The position numbers were made by a program, and so were the translations under genes. A stretch of DNA of 64,000 bases from Nocardioides luteus. Its GTDB lineage: Bacteria > Actinomycetota > Actinomycetes > Propionibacteriales > Nocardioidaceae. Of the stretch, positions 1 through 7,727 are shown piece after piece; position 1 is the first letter of the stretch, and every line of letters starts with the position of its first letter. Location: the NCBI RefSeq assembly GCF_000960475.2, contig NZ_JZDQ02000008.1:1-64000 (forward strand), in the 5' to 3' direction. A model generated the notes under the pieces. It did no database searches, was not told where the DNA came from, and saw only the letters and a list, made by a program, of their open reading frames with translations.

Positions 1-2
1 CC

Positions 3-131
3 GCCGGCGGCAAGACCAATCTGGAAGACGGTGCGCTGCTGTGTCTGCATCATCACCGGTTGGCCCACAACCCGGCCTACCTTCATGAACGACTACCCGA
101 TGGCACGATCCGGTTTACCCGCAGGCCCTGA
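3..131 (+). CDS. HNH endonuclease (DUF222/13E12 type), C-terminal end
   Basis: The gene runs in from the left edge, and only its last 42 codons are visible before the TGA. The frame reads GGKTNLEDGALLCLHHHRLA, followed by a short tail ending FTRRP. A Gly-Gly-x-Thr-x-Leu-x-Asp/Asn-G-x-Leu-Leu-C-x-x-His-His pattern is the end of the HNH nuclease domain of actinobacterial DUF222 (13E12 repeat) proteins, where the HH pair and a downstream His bind metal. These genes are multicopy in many actinobacteria and their role is unclear. The N-terminal DUF222 part lies outside the window. A small hairpin follows at 190-209. Confidence 0.75.
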   Translation, partial: AGGKTNLEDGALLCLHHHRLAHNPAYLHERLPDGTIRFTRRP

Positions 132-189
132 ACCAACCGCGCCATGGCCACACCGCCACCCCTTTGGTCGGTGGTTCCACCGTCGTCCA

Positions 190-209
190 GCTTCGACCTC
201 AGTCGAAGC
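190..209 (+). terminator. Hairpin downstream of HNH gene
   Basis: GCTTCGAC and GTCGAAGC form a perfect 8-bp stem around CTCA, 58 bases after the HNH stop codon. There is no T-run, which is common for actinobacterial terminators. Function is inferred from position only. Confidence 0.4.
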
Positions 210-322
210 CGCGGGCGCGCGGGGAGGCATGAGTCGCCGGCGGCGTGACTGCCAAGACTCCCGAGTCGAACCCGACCGGATCGGCTGCGCCGGACCCCGC
301 CGGGAACACCTCCGCACAAGGG

Positions 323-359
323 TCGGCGGCTGCCGGCCCAAGGAGCCGACAGCCGCCGA
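323..359 (-). terminator. Terminator-like hairpin at end of sigma-factor operon
   Basis: TCGGCGGCTG (323-332) and CAGCCGCCGA (350-359) form a perfect 10-bp stem with a 17-nt loop, 25 bases beyond the stop codon of the minus-strand gene ending at 384. It could serve both convergent transcripts. The rest of 132-383 holds no credible gene. Confidence 0.45.
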
Positions 360-383
360 GTGGTCCAACGACGATGAGTGGGA

Positions 384-644
384 CTACGGGTGCGGCCGGG
401 AGACGTACGCCGTGGACGTACGTTCGAGGTCGTCATCGGCCGCCGGAGGGGCTGTGGTGCGCGCCCGGTGGTCGCCGGTATGGCCGAAGGGGTGCGGCAT
501 GGTGCCGATCCGCTCGCGTGCCATGCCCAGGGTCACCCCCGCTCCGTCACGGAGGGTCTCGTAGGTCGCGGCGGGGTAGCGGCCGACGATGTAGCCGGCT
601 ACGCCGCCCAGGGCGAAGGTGAAGAGGTTTCGTTTCGTCCTCAC
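384..644 (-). CDS. Small putative membrane protein, stress-sigma operon
   Basis: An 86-residue protein with a GTG start that overlaps the previous stop as GTGA, so it is probably translationally coupled to the 73-residue gene upstream. After a basic N-terminus (VRTKRNLF) comes a short hydrophobic Gly/Ala segment (about residues 8-21), then a hydrophilic tail rich in Arg, Ala, Pro and Thr. This resembles small YtxH-like stress-associated membrane proteins in outline, but no family is assigned. The reading frame is open much further upstream, but that part is antisense-type Arg/Pro sequence, and the GTGA overlap decides the start. Confidence 0.55.
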   Translation of the reverse strand: MRTKRNLFTFALGGVAGYIVGRYPAATYETLRDGAGVTLGMARERIGTMPHPFGHTGDHRARTTAPPAADDDLERTSTAYVSRPHP

Positions 645-862
645 TTCTTCCGACCTCCCTTGAACTTTCGCAGCAGGGCGTCGGTGCCCTTCTTGCGGAT
701 GGCGGTGGTGACGACGGTCATCAGGACCGGGACGAGGACGGCGGCGACAGCCGCGATCCGCTTGCCCCAGGACGACTCCTGCCACTTGGTCTTGGGCGTG
801 CCGTTCCACAGCGAGCGCTGGGCGGTGTCGTCGCGCTCGCCGGTGATCGTTGAGTACGTCAT
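641..862 (-). CDS. Small single-TM protein (DUF3618-like) behind SigF promoter
   Basis: A 73-residue protein preceded by a strong AAGGAGAT ribosome site. A polar N-terminus with an SSWGKR motif leads into one hydrophobic helix (about residues 36-51, AAVAAVLVPVLMTVV), then a basic tail ending FKGGRKK. The layout is like the DUF3618-type small membrane proteins found with YtxH-like partners in actinobacteria. It has its own candidate SigF promoter, which overlaps the stop codon of the sigma-factor gene. The family name is tentative. The gene itself is well supported by its start signals and by the coupled downstream gene. Confidence 0.6.
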   Translation of the reverse strand: MTYSTITGERDDTAQRSLWNGTPKTKWQESSWGKRIAAVAAVLVPVLMTVVTTAIRKKGTDALLRKFKGGRKK

Positions 863-916
863 GCCAGATCTCCTTCGTGTGTCAGACGGCTGTGTGGGGC
901 GACTGTCGAGGTCCCC

Positions 917-942
917 GTACCCGTCGTGGATGCGGGTCATGC
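917..942 (-). promoter_or_regulatory. Candidate SigF-type promoter for 862 gene
   Basis: Read on the minus strand: GCAT at 942-939, a 16-nt spacer, then GGGTAC at 922-917. This fits the GNNT-N14-16-GGGTAC consensus of Streptomyces SigB/SigF and mycobacterial SigF (GTTT-N15-17-GGGTA). The -35 overlaps the sigma gene's TGA. Confidence 0.5.
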
Positions 943-1731
943 GGCGATACCGACGCCCTCGAGCTGCTCGCGCAGCTCGTCGATGATCCTGGTCAGGATG
1001 CGGGAGACCTGGGTCTGGGTGACGCCGATGGCCTCGCCGATCTCGGCCTGGCTGCGGTCCTCGATGAAGCGCAGCCGGACGACGAGCTGGTCGCGGGGGC
1101 AGAGCACGTGGATCGCCTGCTCCAGGGCCAGACGGGTCTCGCAGTCGGCGAGTCCGCCGTCGATGCCGGGCAGCATGTCGCCGATGGTGGCCTCCGAGGA
1201 GGACTGGGACTCGCTCGAGCGCAGCGGGGCGTCCAGGGAGGAGGGGGTGAAGCAGCCGCGGGCGTCGAGAGCCTCGCGTACCTTCTGCTCCGGGACGTGC
1301 GCGATCTCGGCCAGCTCGGAGGTGGGCAGGTTGCCTCGCTCGGAGCCGATCCGCAGCAGCGTGCTCTGCAGCTCCTGGATGGGACGCGGCGGACGTACGG
1401 TCCAACCGTGGTCGCGGAACCAGCGCTTCACCTCACCGCGGATCGTGGGTACGGCATAGGTGAGGAAGTCGTCGGCGCGGTCGGGGTGGAAGCTCTTCGC
1501 CGCCCGGACCAGGGCGATGTACGCCACCTGCTCCAGGTCGGCGCGGGGGATGCCGCGTCCGGTGTAACGGTGAGCGATCGAGCGGGCGACCGCTGCGTTG
1601 AGCAGGATCACCTCTTCGAGAATCCGATCCTTGTCCTCTCCTTCCGCCTGGTATGCCTCTGCCAGCAGCTCTGCGGTCAGACGCTGGCGCTCGGCTCGGG
1701 GTAGGTCCGTCTCGAAAGTCATCGTCGTCAT
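937..1731 (-). CDS. sigF: RNA polymerase sigma factor, SigF/SigB family
   Basis: A 264-residue sigma-70 family protein of group 3 (SigB/SigF/SigG, general stress or differentiation). Region 2 spans about residues 42-112, with the promoter-melting stretch FHPDRADDFLTYAVPTIRGE. Region 3 is about 118-190. Region 4 is about 200-258, with the DNA-reading helix IGEAIGVTQTQVSRIL. The WFRDHGW and RPPR motifs are typical of SigF relatives. Unlike classical sigB/sigF operons, no RsbW-type anti-sigma or RsbV-type antagonist gene is adjacent. Two small genes follow, one with a SigF-like promoter, suggesting they belong to the regulon. The symbol denotes family, not proven orthology. Confidence 0.9.
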   Translation of the reverse strand: MTTMTFETDLPRAERQRLTAELLAEAYQAEGEDKDRILEEVILLNAAVARSIAHRYTGRGIPRADLEQVAYIALVRAAKSFHPDRADDFLTYAVPTIRGEVKRWFRDHGWTVRPPRPIQELQSTLLRIGSERGNLPTSELAEIAHVPEQKVREALDARGCFTPSSLDAPLRSSESQSSSEATIGDMLPGIDGGLADCETRLALEQAIHVLCPRDQLVVRLRFIEDRSQAEIGEAIGVTQTQVSRILTRIIDELREQLEGVGIAA

Positions 1732-1846
1732 GGGTGGTTAGTGCCCGGATCGAGCCCTCCCCAACGGCTTCGGCGCCAAGTTCACCCTCGTGGGTGTGCC
1801 TCTTCGCCGCCGCAACCACCCTTTCGGGTGGGAAGTGGACCGGCCG

Positions 1847-1871
1847 GGCTGTGGCAGGTGGCTGCGGGTAC
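1847..1871 (+). promoter_or_regulatory. Candidate SigF-type promoter for SDR gene
   Basis: GGCT (1847-1850), a 15-nt spacer, then GGGTAC (1866-1871), 40 bases before the ATG at 1911. It fits GNNT-N15-GGGTAC and lies in the divergent region next to the sigma gene. GGGTAC alone is not rare at this GC, so the call rests on position and spacing. Confidence 0.4.
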
Positions 1872-1910
1872 CGGTGCAGATGTACGGACAAACGCGCTGG
1901 GAGGAACACC

Positions 1911-2681
1911 ATGAACGAAACGTTCGGCATGAACGGTCTCGAGGGCAGGGTTGCGCTGGTCACCGGCGCCGGGAGCGGGCTGGGACGGGCCACGAGCCGG
2001 ATGCTCAGTGTCTCCGGAGCGTACGTCGCGGTCAGCGACCGGGACCCCGACGCTGCCCAGGAGACCGTCGAGCTGATCCGTGGCGAACCCCGGCGCGGCG
2101 AGACCGAGGCCGTCGACCTCGATGTCACCTCACCCTCGGCGGTCGAGAAGACGGTCGCCGACCTCTCGCAACGGTTCGGGGCCCGGTTCGACCTGCTGAT
2201 CAACAACGCCGGCACCGACCGCGGCTCGGACCTCGTCGACATCGAGGACGACCAGTGGGACGGCGTCTTCGGCGTCAACGTGGACGGCCCGATGCGACTC
2301 TCCCGTGCCTTCGTACGCCACCGCCTGGCGCTCGAGGACGGACCGGCCCAGCCCGTGGCCGACATCGTCAGCATCGCCTCGATCAGCGCCCTGACGGTCG
2401 GGTCCGGCGCAGCCGCGTACAACTCCTCCAAGGCGGCGCTGCTCAAGCTCACCGAGGTGATGCAGACCGAGGCGCGCGAGCGCGAGTGGCCGGTCCGGGT
2501 GAGCGCGATCAACCCGGCCGCGATGGCCACCCCGATGATGGACCAGTGGGGCCTGCCGCCGGAGCGGATGATGGACCCGAGGATCGTGGCGGAGCTGATC
2601 CGGTTCGCGGTCACGCTCCCCGAAGAGGCCTGTCTGCAGAGCGCCGTGGTGATGCTGCGCAACGAAGGCTATCCGCGATGA
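1911..2681 (+). CDS. SDR family NAD(P)-dependent oxidoreductase
   Basis: A classical short-chain dehydrogenase/reductase of 256 residues. It has the nucleotide-binding TGAGSGLG (18-25), NNAG (98-101), and a catalytic triad seen as Ser157, Tyr170 and Lys174 (YNSSK). The Asp after beta-2 (SDRD) favours NAD(H). The start at ATG 1911 is backed by GGGAGG eight bases upstream. The stop overlaps the start of the next gene (ATGA), so the two form an operon with a nucleotide-sugar enzyme. The substrate is unknown: it may act in the neighbouring glycan pathway, or be a stress gene given the SigF-like promoter. Confidence 0.85.
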   Translation: MNETFGMNGLEGRVALVTGAGSGLGRATSRMLSVSGAYVAVSDRDPDAAQETVELIRGEPRRGETEAVDLDVTSPSAVEKTVADLSQRFGARFDLLINNAGTDRGSDLVDIEDDQWDGVFGVNVDGPMRLSRAFVRHRLALEDGPAQPVADIVSIASISALTVGSGAAAYNSSKAALLKLTEVMQTEAREREWPVRVSAINPAAMATPMMDQWGLPPERMMDPRIVAELIRFAVTLPEEACLQSAVVMLRNEGYPR

Positions 2682-3667
2682 ACGACTGGGAAGAGTCGTT
2701 GTGCGGTGCCCGCGTGGTGGTCACCGGCGGGGCCGGCTTCGTCGGATCGTGGGTCAGCGAACGGCTGCTCGACGCCGGTGCCGAGGTGTGGATCGTCGAC
2801 AACCTGCTCACCGGCTCGGCCGACAAGATCGAGCATCTCTTCGGCCGTCCCGGCTTCGCGATCACCCTCGCCGACGTCAGCCACGCGATCCCCGACCCCG
2901 GTGGTGTCGACCTGGTGATGCATCTGGCCTGTCCGGCCTCACCGGTGCACTACCAGCGGCTTCCCCTGGAGACACTGAAGGTGGCGAGCGAGGGCACGGT
3001 CAACGCCCTCGAGCTGGCGTCGCGTCACGGCGCCCGGTTCGTCCTCACCTCGACCTCCGAGGTCTACGGTGAGCCCGAGGTGCACCCGCAGCGCGAGGAG
3101 TACTGGGGCCACGTCAACCCGATCGGCCTGCGCAGCGTCTACGACGAGGGGAAGCGGTTCGCCGAGGCGACCACGATGGCCTATGCCCGTGAGCGGGGCG
3201 TCGACGTCGCGGTGGCGCGCCTGTTCAACACCTACGGCCCCCGGATGAGCCTGGACGACGGCCGGGTCGTGCCGGCCTTCCTCGGCCAGGCACTGAGCGG
3301 GGAGCCGCTGACGGTCGCCGGTGACGGCTCGCAGACCCGCTCGCTGTGCTGGGTCGAGGACACCGTCGAGGGCCTGCTGCGGCTCGCCTGCGCAGACGTG
3401 GCGGGACCGGTCAACATCGGCAACGACCACGAGGTCACCATGCTCGAGCTCGCCCGGCTGATCATCGAGCTGACCGGGTCCGACTCGCGGATCCATCACG
3501 TGGCGCTGCCGGCGGACGACCCGCACGTACGCCGCCCGGACCTCACCCGTGCCCGGCTGCTCCTCGGCTGGGAGCCGGAGATGTCGCTCGAGGAGGGGCT
3601 CAAGCGTACGGCTCGGTGGCGGGAGGACGTCACCGACCCGACAGCAGACGCAACGCCGCGTCGTTGA
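2678..3667 (+). CDS. NAD-dependent epimerase/dehydratase, UXS-like
   Basis: A 329-residue extended SDR. The Rossmann motif GGAGFVG is at 17-23, a DNLLTG loop at 41-46, TSTSE at 124-128, and the catalytic Tyr155/Lys159 is in YDEGK. The NTYGPRM segment, the VAGDGSQTR segment and the overall spacing resemble UDP-glucuronate decarboxylase (UXS) and dTDP-glucose 4,6-dehydratase relatives, which remodel nucleotide sugars. It starts inside the stop of the SDR gene and its 3' end overlaps the convergent heptose operon by 38 bases. A role in the same surface glycan is likely but inferred. The exact sugar cannot be read from sequence. Confidence 0.8.
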   Translation: MNDWEESLCGARVVVTGGAGFVGSWVSERLLDAGAEVWIVDNLLTGSADKIEHLFGRPGFAITLADVSHAIPDPGGVDLVMHLACPASPVHYQRLPLETLKVASEGTVNALELASRHGARFVLTSTSEVYGEPEVHPQREEYWGHVNPIGLRSVYDEGKRFAEATTMAYARERGVDVAVARLFNTYGPRMSLDDGRVVPAFLGQALSGEPLTVAGDGSQTRSLCWVEDTVEGLLRLACADVAGPVNIGNDHEVTMLELARLIIELTGSDSRIHHVALPADDPHVRRPDLTRARLLLGWEPEMSLEEGLKRTARWREDVTDPTADATPRR

Positions 3668-4547
3668 CCTCGTCGACCCGTAGGCGCAGGAGCGCCGGGT
3701 CGGGTACGTCGGCGTGCGGGTCACCGGGACCGTCGCCGTGCCAGAGCGCGATGTGCGGGCCCGGCGGCGGCCCCCAGACCGAGGGCGGGGTCGGCCCGAA
3801 CAGGACCACCGAGGGGGTGCCCAGGGCTGAGGCCAGGTGGGCGATCCCGGTGTCCCCGCTGATCAGCAGCCGAGCCGCGCCCACCAGGGCGGCGAGCGCC
3901 ATCAGATCGGTGCTGCCTGCCAGGTTCGCCGTGGCCGGGAGACCGGCGCGGGAGCGTACCTCCTCGGCCAGATCGTGCTCGGCGGGGGAGCCGGTGACGA
4001 GGACGGGGGCGCCGGTCAGGGTCATCCGGGTGGCCACGGCCGCGAACCGGTCGGGCGGCCAGCGGCGGCTCGCGGAGGCCGCGCCGGGATGGATGAGGAT
4101 CGCGTCCCGTTCGGGTGGCGGGTCCAGGTCGGGAGGCGGGAGCCGGAGATCGTCGGGGTCGGCGTCGGCCCCCAGCGTGGTGGCGAGCAGCCGGCACCAG
4201 CGGTGACGCTCGTGCTCGGCCGGGTCCCACGCTGGCCCGTCGGGTTCCTCGAAGCCGATCAGACGCCGGGGACCGAGAGCCCGGAGCAGGTTGCGGGAGG
4301 CAGGCCCGTTGCCGTGCAGATCGATGGCGACGTCCGGAGGCGGGCCGGTCCAGGCGACCGGCTCGAGCTCCTCGGTGGCGATGACCTGATCGACGACGGC
4401 GGCCAGGGTGATCAGCCGGATCTGGGACGCGGGCGCGGCCAGCACGATGTGATGGTGCGGCAGGGCCCGCCGGAGCATGCGCAGCGCCGGCACTCCGGCG
4501 AGCAGGTCGCCGAGCCCGAGCGCGCGGTAGACCAGCGCCGTCCTCAT
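3630..4547 (-). CDS. Glycosyltransferase family 9 (heptosyltransferase-like), first copy
   Basis: A 305-residue GT-B fold protein of the ADP-heptose:LPS heptosyltransferase family (GT9). The N-terminal GLGDLLAGVPALR (11-23) corresponds to the conserved GDxL...P loop. IHPGA (152-156) and GDTGIAHLA (231-239), followed by FGPTPP, are the sugar-nucleotide site. Family members transfer heptose from ADP-heptose. Here the full ADP-heptose supply genes lie directly upstream in the same operon. It is the last gene, and its ATG overlaps the stop of the HldE gene. The acceptor in a Gram-positive envelope is unknown. Confidence 0.88.
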   Translation of the reverse strand: MRTALVYRALGLGDLLAGVPALRMLRRALPHHHIVLAAPASQIRLITLAAVVDQVIATEELEPVAWTGPPPDVAIDLHGNGPASRNLLRALGPRRLIGFEEPDGPAWDPAEHERHRWCRLLATTLGADADPDDLRLPPPDLDPPPERDAILIHPGAASASRRWPPDRFAAVATRMTLTGAPVLVTGSPAEHDLAEEVRSRAGLPATANLAGSTDLMALAALVGAARLLISGDTGIAHLASALGTPSVVLFGPTPPSVWGPPPGPHIALWHGDGPGDPHADVPDPALLRLRVDEVNDAALRLLSGR

Positions 4548-5869
4548 CGGTGGGGAACGGCCCTGGCGGTCTCGATCAGCGCGGTGGTGGAGTGGCCCTC
4601 GTGGAAGGGGACCACGACCGTACGGCCGCCCCAGGTGGCCACCAGGTCGCTCTCGGGGAGGCTGTCCTCGTCGTAGTCGCCGCCCTTGACCCAGATGTCG
4701 GGACGGACCTCGGCGAGCACGTGCGCGGGCGTGTCCTCGTCGAAGAGGACGACGTCGTCGACGCAGTCGAGCGCGGCCAGCATCCGGGCGCGGTCCTGCT
4801 CGGGGACGACCGGGCGGTCCGCGCCCTTGAGTCGGCGGACGGAGTCGTCGGAGTTGAGGCACACGATCAGCCGGTCGCCGAGCCGGCGTGCCGCCTGGAG
4901 GGTGGCGACGTGCCCGGCGTGGAGCAGGTCGAAGCATCCGCCGGTGGCGACGATCGTGCGGTCCTTGCTGCGCCGCTCGACGGGTGTGAACGCGGCTGCT
5001 CCACCCGAGGCCACGAAGTCGCCGGCAGCCTCGACGGCGGTCTTCACGGCCGCCTCGGTCGCCGTCGTGCCGGTGAGGCTCGCCGTCACCGTGGCCGCGA
5101 ACCGGTCACCGGCCCCGCAGGTGTCCTGGCGTCCGACGCGGCGGGCGGAAATCTCCACCGGCGCTGCTGCCTCGCCCTCGGCCAGGACGGCACCTTCCGA
5201 GCCCAGGGTGACGCAGACGGCGCGAGCCTGCCAGGCCTCCACCAGCGCGGTGGCATGTTCGCTCGCACCCGTGTCGGCGGTCTGACCGGCGAAGGCGGCG
5301 GCCTCGGCCCGGTTGGGGGTGGCGAGACGTACGCCGGGGACCGGGATGTCGCCACGCGGGTGGGGGTCCCAGACGACGGGCGTCGAGGTCGTGGCGGTCA
5401 CGCTGCTCAGGGCGCGACGGAGGTTGGCCACGCTCGACATCCCCTGGCCGTAGTCGGAGAAGAGGACGGCGTCGGCCGACCCGATCGCGTCGAGCGCATC
5501 GAACGGAACCGGCTCGATCGAGCCACAGCAGCCCTCGTCGAGCCGAGCGACCGGACCCCGATCGGCGATGATCCGGCGCTTGACCGGGGTGCTGCCGTCC
5601 TGCGGCACGGCGAGGACGGTGACGCCCGCGTCGCGGCACAGCTCGTGGATCCGTGAGCCCGCCGCGTCGGCCGCCAGCGCAGTCACCAGGACGACGTCGT
5701 GACCGTCGGCGGCGGCGAGGGCCGCCGCCAGCCCGGCCCCGCCGGCACGGAATCGCTCGCGCGGACGGTCGATGACCGGCGCGTCCGCCTCCGGCAGCCG
5801 GCGGCGTACGTCTCCGGTGACGTCCACGTCGAGCAGCACGTCGCCGACGACGACCATCCGGATAGCCAT
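4544..5869 (-). CDS. hldE: Bifunctional heptose-7-phosphate kinase / heptose-1-phosphate adenylyltransferase
   Basis: A 441-residue two-domain enzyme. The N-terminal PfkB/ribokinase-like domain (about 1-300), with NRAEA near 186-190 and the catalytic GAGD at 252-255, phosphorylates D-glycero-D-manno-heptose-7-phosphate at C1. The C-terminal nucleotidyltransferase domain (about 305-441), with GCFDLLHAGH (HxGH at 317-320) and SDDSVRRLKG, adenylylates heptose-1-phosphate to ADP-heptose. The domain order and length match HldE (RfaE) of Gram-negative bacteria. It starts in a 1-base TGATG overlap with gmhA and ends in an ATGA overlap with the GT9 gene. GmhA and GmhB functions are present in the same operon. 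Confidence 0.92.
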   Translation of the reverse strand: MAIRMVVVGDVLLDVDVTGDVRRRLPEADAPVIDRPRERFRAGGAGLAAALAAADGHDVVLVTALAADAAGSRIHELCRDAGVTVLAVPQDGSTPVKRRIIADRGPVARLDEGCCGSIEPVPFDALDAIGSADAVLFSDYGQGMSSVANLRRALSSVTATTSTPVVWDPHPRGDIPVPGVRLATPNRAEAAAFAGQTADTGASEHATALVEAWQARAVCVTLGSEGAVLAEGEAAAPVEISARRVGRQDTCGAGDRFAATVTASLTGTTATEAAVKTAVEAAGDFVASGGAAAFTPVERRSKDRTIVATGGCFDLLHAGHVATLQAARRLGDRLIVCLNSDDSVRRLKGADRPVVPEQDRARMLAALDCVDDVVLFDEDTPAHVLAEVRPDIWVKGGDYDEDSLPESDLVATWGGRTVVVPFHEGHSTTALIETARAVPHR

Positions 5870-6480
5870 CAGAGCACCTCCAGGTCCTCGACCGAGGGCC
5901 GTGCCGGCTCCCCGACGCCGAGCTCGCGGTCGAGCGCGGCGCACATGATGTGCAGTGCGACCAGGTGCATCTCCTGCACGGTGGCGGTGTAGCGGGCGTC
6001 GACGGAGCAGTGCTCGTCGGAGAGGTCGGCCAGCGGGTTGGGGACCGGCCCGGTCATCGACCACACCTGCAGCCCGGCCCGGCGCCCGCGACGGGCGGCC
6101 GCGAGCAGGTTGCCGCTGCGACCGCTGGTGGACATCAGCACGAGGACGTCACCCGGCCGCCCGTGCGCCTCGACCTGCCGGGCGAAGAGCTCCTCGGGCG
6201 GGTAGTCGTTGCCGATGGCGGTCAGGCTGGACGTCTCCGCGGAGAGGCAGATCGCCGAGAACGGTGCGCGGTCCTCGCGGTAGCGGCCGACCAGCTCGGC
6301 GGTCAGGTGCTGGGCCTGGGCGGCGCTGCCGCCGTTGCCCGCGGCGAGGAGCCGGCCGCCGGCCTCGAGGACCGCGGCGAGGCGTACGCCCCACTCGTCG
6401 GCGATGTCGACACAGCCGCCGAACTTCTGCAGGGTCTGGCTCAGCTCGGCGAGATGCTCGTGAGCGCACGGGGTTGTCAT
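5869..6480 (-). CDS. gmhA: Sedoheptulose-7-phosphate isomerase (SIS domain)
   Basis: A 203-residue single SIS-domain protein. GNGGSAA (48-54), HLTAELVGRY (58-67) and STSGRSGN (117-124) are the phosphosugar-binding loops of GmhA. HLVALHIMCA near the C-terminus supplies the conserved His. The family converts sedoheptulose-7-phosphate to D-glycero-D-manno-heptose-7-phosphate, the committed step to ADP-heptose. DiaA-like SIS proteins are the main alternative, but the HldE and GmhB neighbours decide the call. Its ATG overlaps the stop of the upstream glycosyltransferase gene. Confidence 0.9.
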   Translation of the reverse strand: MTTPCAHEHLAELSQTLQKFGGCVDIADEWGVRLAAVLEAGGRLLAAGNGGSAAQAQHLTAELVGRYREDRAPFSAICLSAETSSLTAIGNDYPPEELFARQVEAHGRPGDVLVLMSTSGRSGNLLAAARRGRRAGLQVWSMTGPVPNPLADLSDEHCSVDARYTATVQEMHLVALHIMCAALDRELGVGEPARPSVEDLEVL

Positions 6481-7727
6481 CGGACTGCCTCCTTCGCATC
6501 GATGGCTCCGTTGGAGCGGCGGGATCGGGGGGATCGGGCGGTTCGGGTGACCCGCTCGTAGAGGTCCTCGGTGGCAGCCAGGACGTGGCGCCAGTCGTAG
6601 CGCTCGACGGCACGTCGCCGGCCGGCGTCGCCGTAGCGCCGTCGGCGCTCGGGATCGCGCAGCAGGGTGGCCAGGACGCGGGCGAGCTCGTCGGGTCTTC
6701 TCGGCGTCACCAGGTCGCCGGTGACCCCCGGGACCACGGTGTCGAGGAGCCCGCCGACGGCCGTGCCGACCACCGGGCGGCCGCAGGCCATCGCCTCGAG
6801 CGGCACGATCCCGAAGGGCTCGTACCAGGGCACGGAGACCACGGCGTCGCTGCTCCGGATCAGGCCGGGCACGTCGTCCCGGTCGGCGCTGCCCAGGAAG
6901 ATCGTCCGGTCGGCCACACGGTGGTGTGCCGCGATCTCCCGCAGCCGCATCGCCTCGGGGTCGGAGTCGAGGTCCCTGCGTGCCGGACCGCCGGCGATGA
7001 CCAGCTCGACGTCGAGCCCCTCGTCGTGGACGAGCCGGCCGAGCGCCTCGATGACGTTGCCGATCCCCTTGCGGGGCACCATCCTGCCCAGGACCAGCAG
7101 CCGCAGGCGGTCGGCGAGCACGCCGGGTCCGGGCCGGAACCGGTCGGTGTCGACACCGCAGGGGATGACGGTCGCGCGGCCGTCGGGCAGGCCGAGCCGG
7201 CGGAGCTCGCGGACCTCGTCGGTGCAGGTCGCGATGACCGTGTCGGCCTCGACGCACAGCCGGCGCTCGTGCCCGATCCGCTCCGGCGGGCTGGTGTCCG
7301 CGCTGCCCTGCTGGCGGCGCTTGACGGAGCCGAGCGCGTGGAAGGACTGCACCAGCGGTACGCCCAGCTCCCGGACACCGGCGAGCGAGGCGAGCCCGCT
7401 CATCCAGAAGTGCGTGTGGACCAGGTCGGGCGGCTCGAGGAGCCACGCCTCCTGGAGCCGCCGGGCCAGCTCCGGGATGTAGGGGAGGAGGTCGTCCTTG
7501 GCCACCTCGGCCGGCGGCCCGGCCGGGACGTGCTCGACCACGTAGCCGTCGGTCCGCACGCGCGCCGGCGTGCTGAGGTCGTCGCGCCTGGTGTAGACGG
7601 TCACCTCGTGGCCGTCATCGGCCAGGCCTGCGGCCAGGGCGGCGACATGGACGTTCTGGCCACCTGCGTCCTCACCTCCCAGGGCGGCGAGGGGATTGGC
7701 ATGTTCCGAGACGAGTGCGACGCGCAT
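6477..7727 (-). CDS. Glycosyltransferase, GT4-like
   Basis: A 416-residue GT-B glycosyltransferase. The N-terminal GGEDAGGQNVHVA (17-29) is typical of sucrose-phosphate-synthase/MshA-type GT4 enzymes, followed by HTHFWMSG and a C-terminal Rossmann domain with LGRMVPRKG. The E-x7-E motif is seen as EPFGIVPLEA, the retaining nucleotide-sugar site. The last ~20 residues are basic and low complexity. It is coupled on both sides: a 1-base overlap with the upstream GT9 gene and ATGA into gmhA. The donor sugar is not determined. It probably extends the same heptose-containing glycan. Confidence 0.88.
   Translation of the reverse strand: MRVALVSEHANPLAALGGEDAGGQNVHVAALAAGLADDGHEVTVYTRRDDLSTPARVRTDGYVVEHVPAGPPAEVAKDDLLPYIPELARRLQEAWLLEPPDLVHTHFWMSGLASLAGVRELGVPLVQSFHALGSVKRRQQGSADTSPPERIGHERRLCVEADTVIATCTDEVRELRRLGLPDGRATVIPCGVDTDRFRPGPGVLADRLRLLVLGRMVPRKGIGNVIEALGRLVHDEGLDVELVIAGGPARRDLDSDPEAMRLREIAAHHRVADRTIFLGSADRDDVPGLIRSSDAVVSVPWYEPFGIVPLEAMACGRPVVGTAVGGLLDTVVPGVTGDLVTPRRPDELARVLATLLRDPERRRRYGDAGRRRAVERYDWRHVLAATEDLYERVTRTARSPRSRRSNGAIDAKEAVR

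Noticed and set aside
1433..2662. 409-codon minus-strand ORF over the SDR gene
   Set aside because: The SDR frame has all catalytic motifs. The antisense frame has none and overlaps the sigma gene in another frame.
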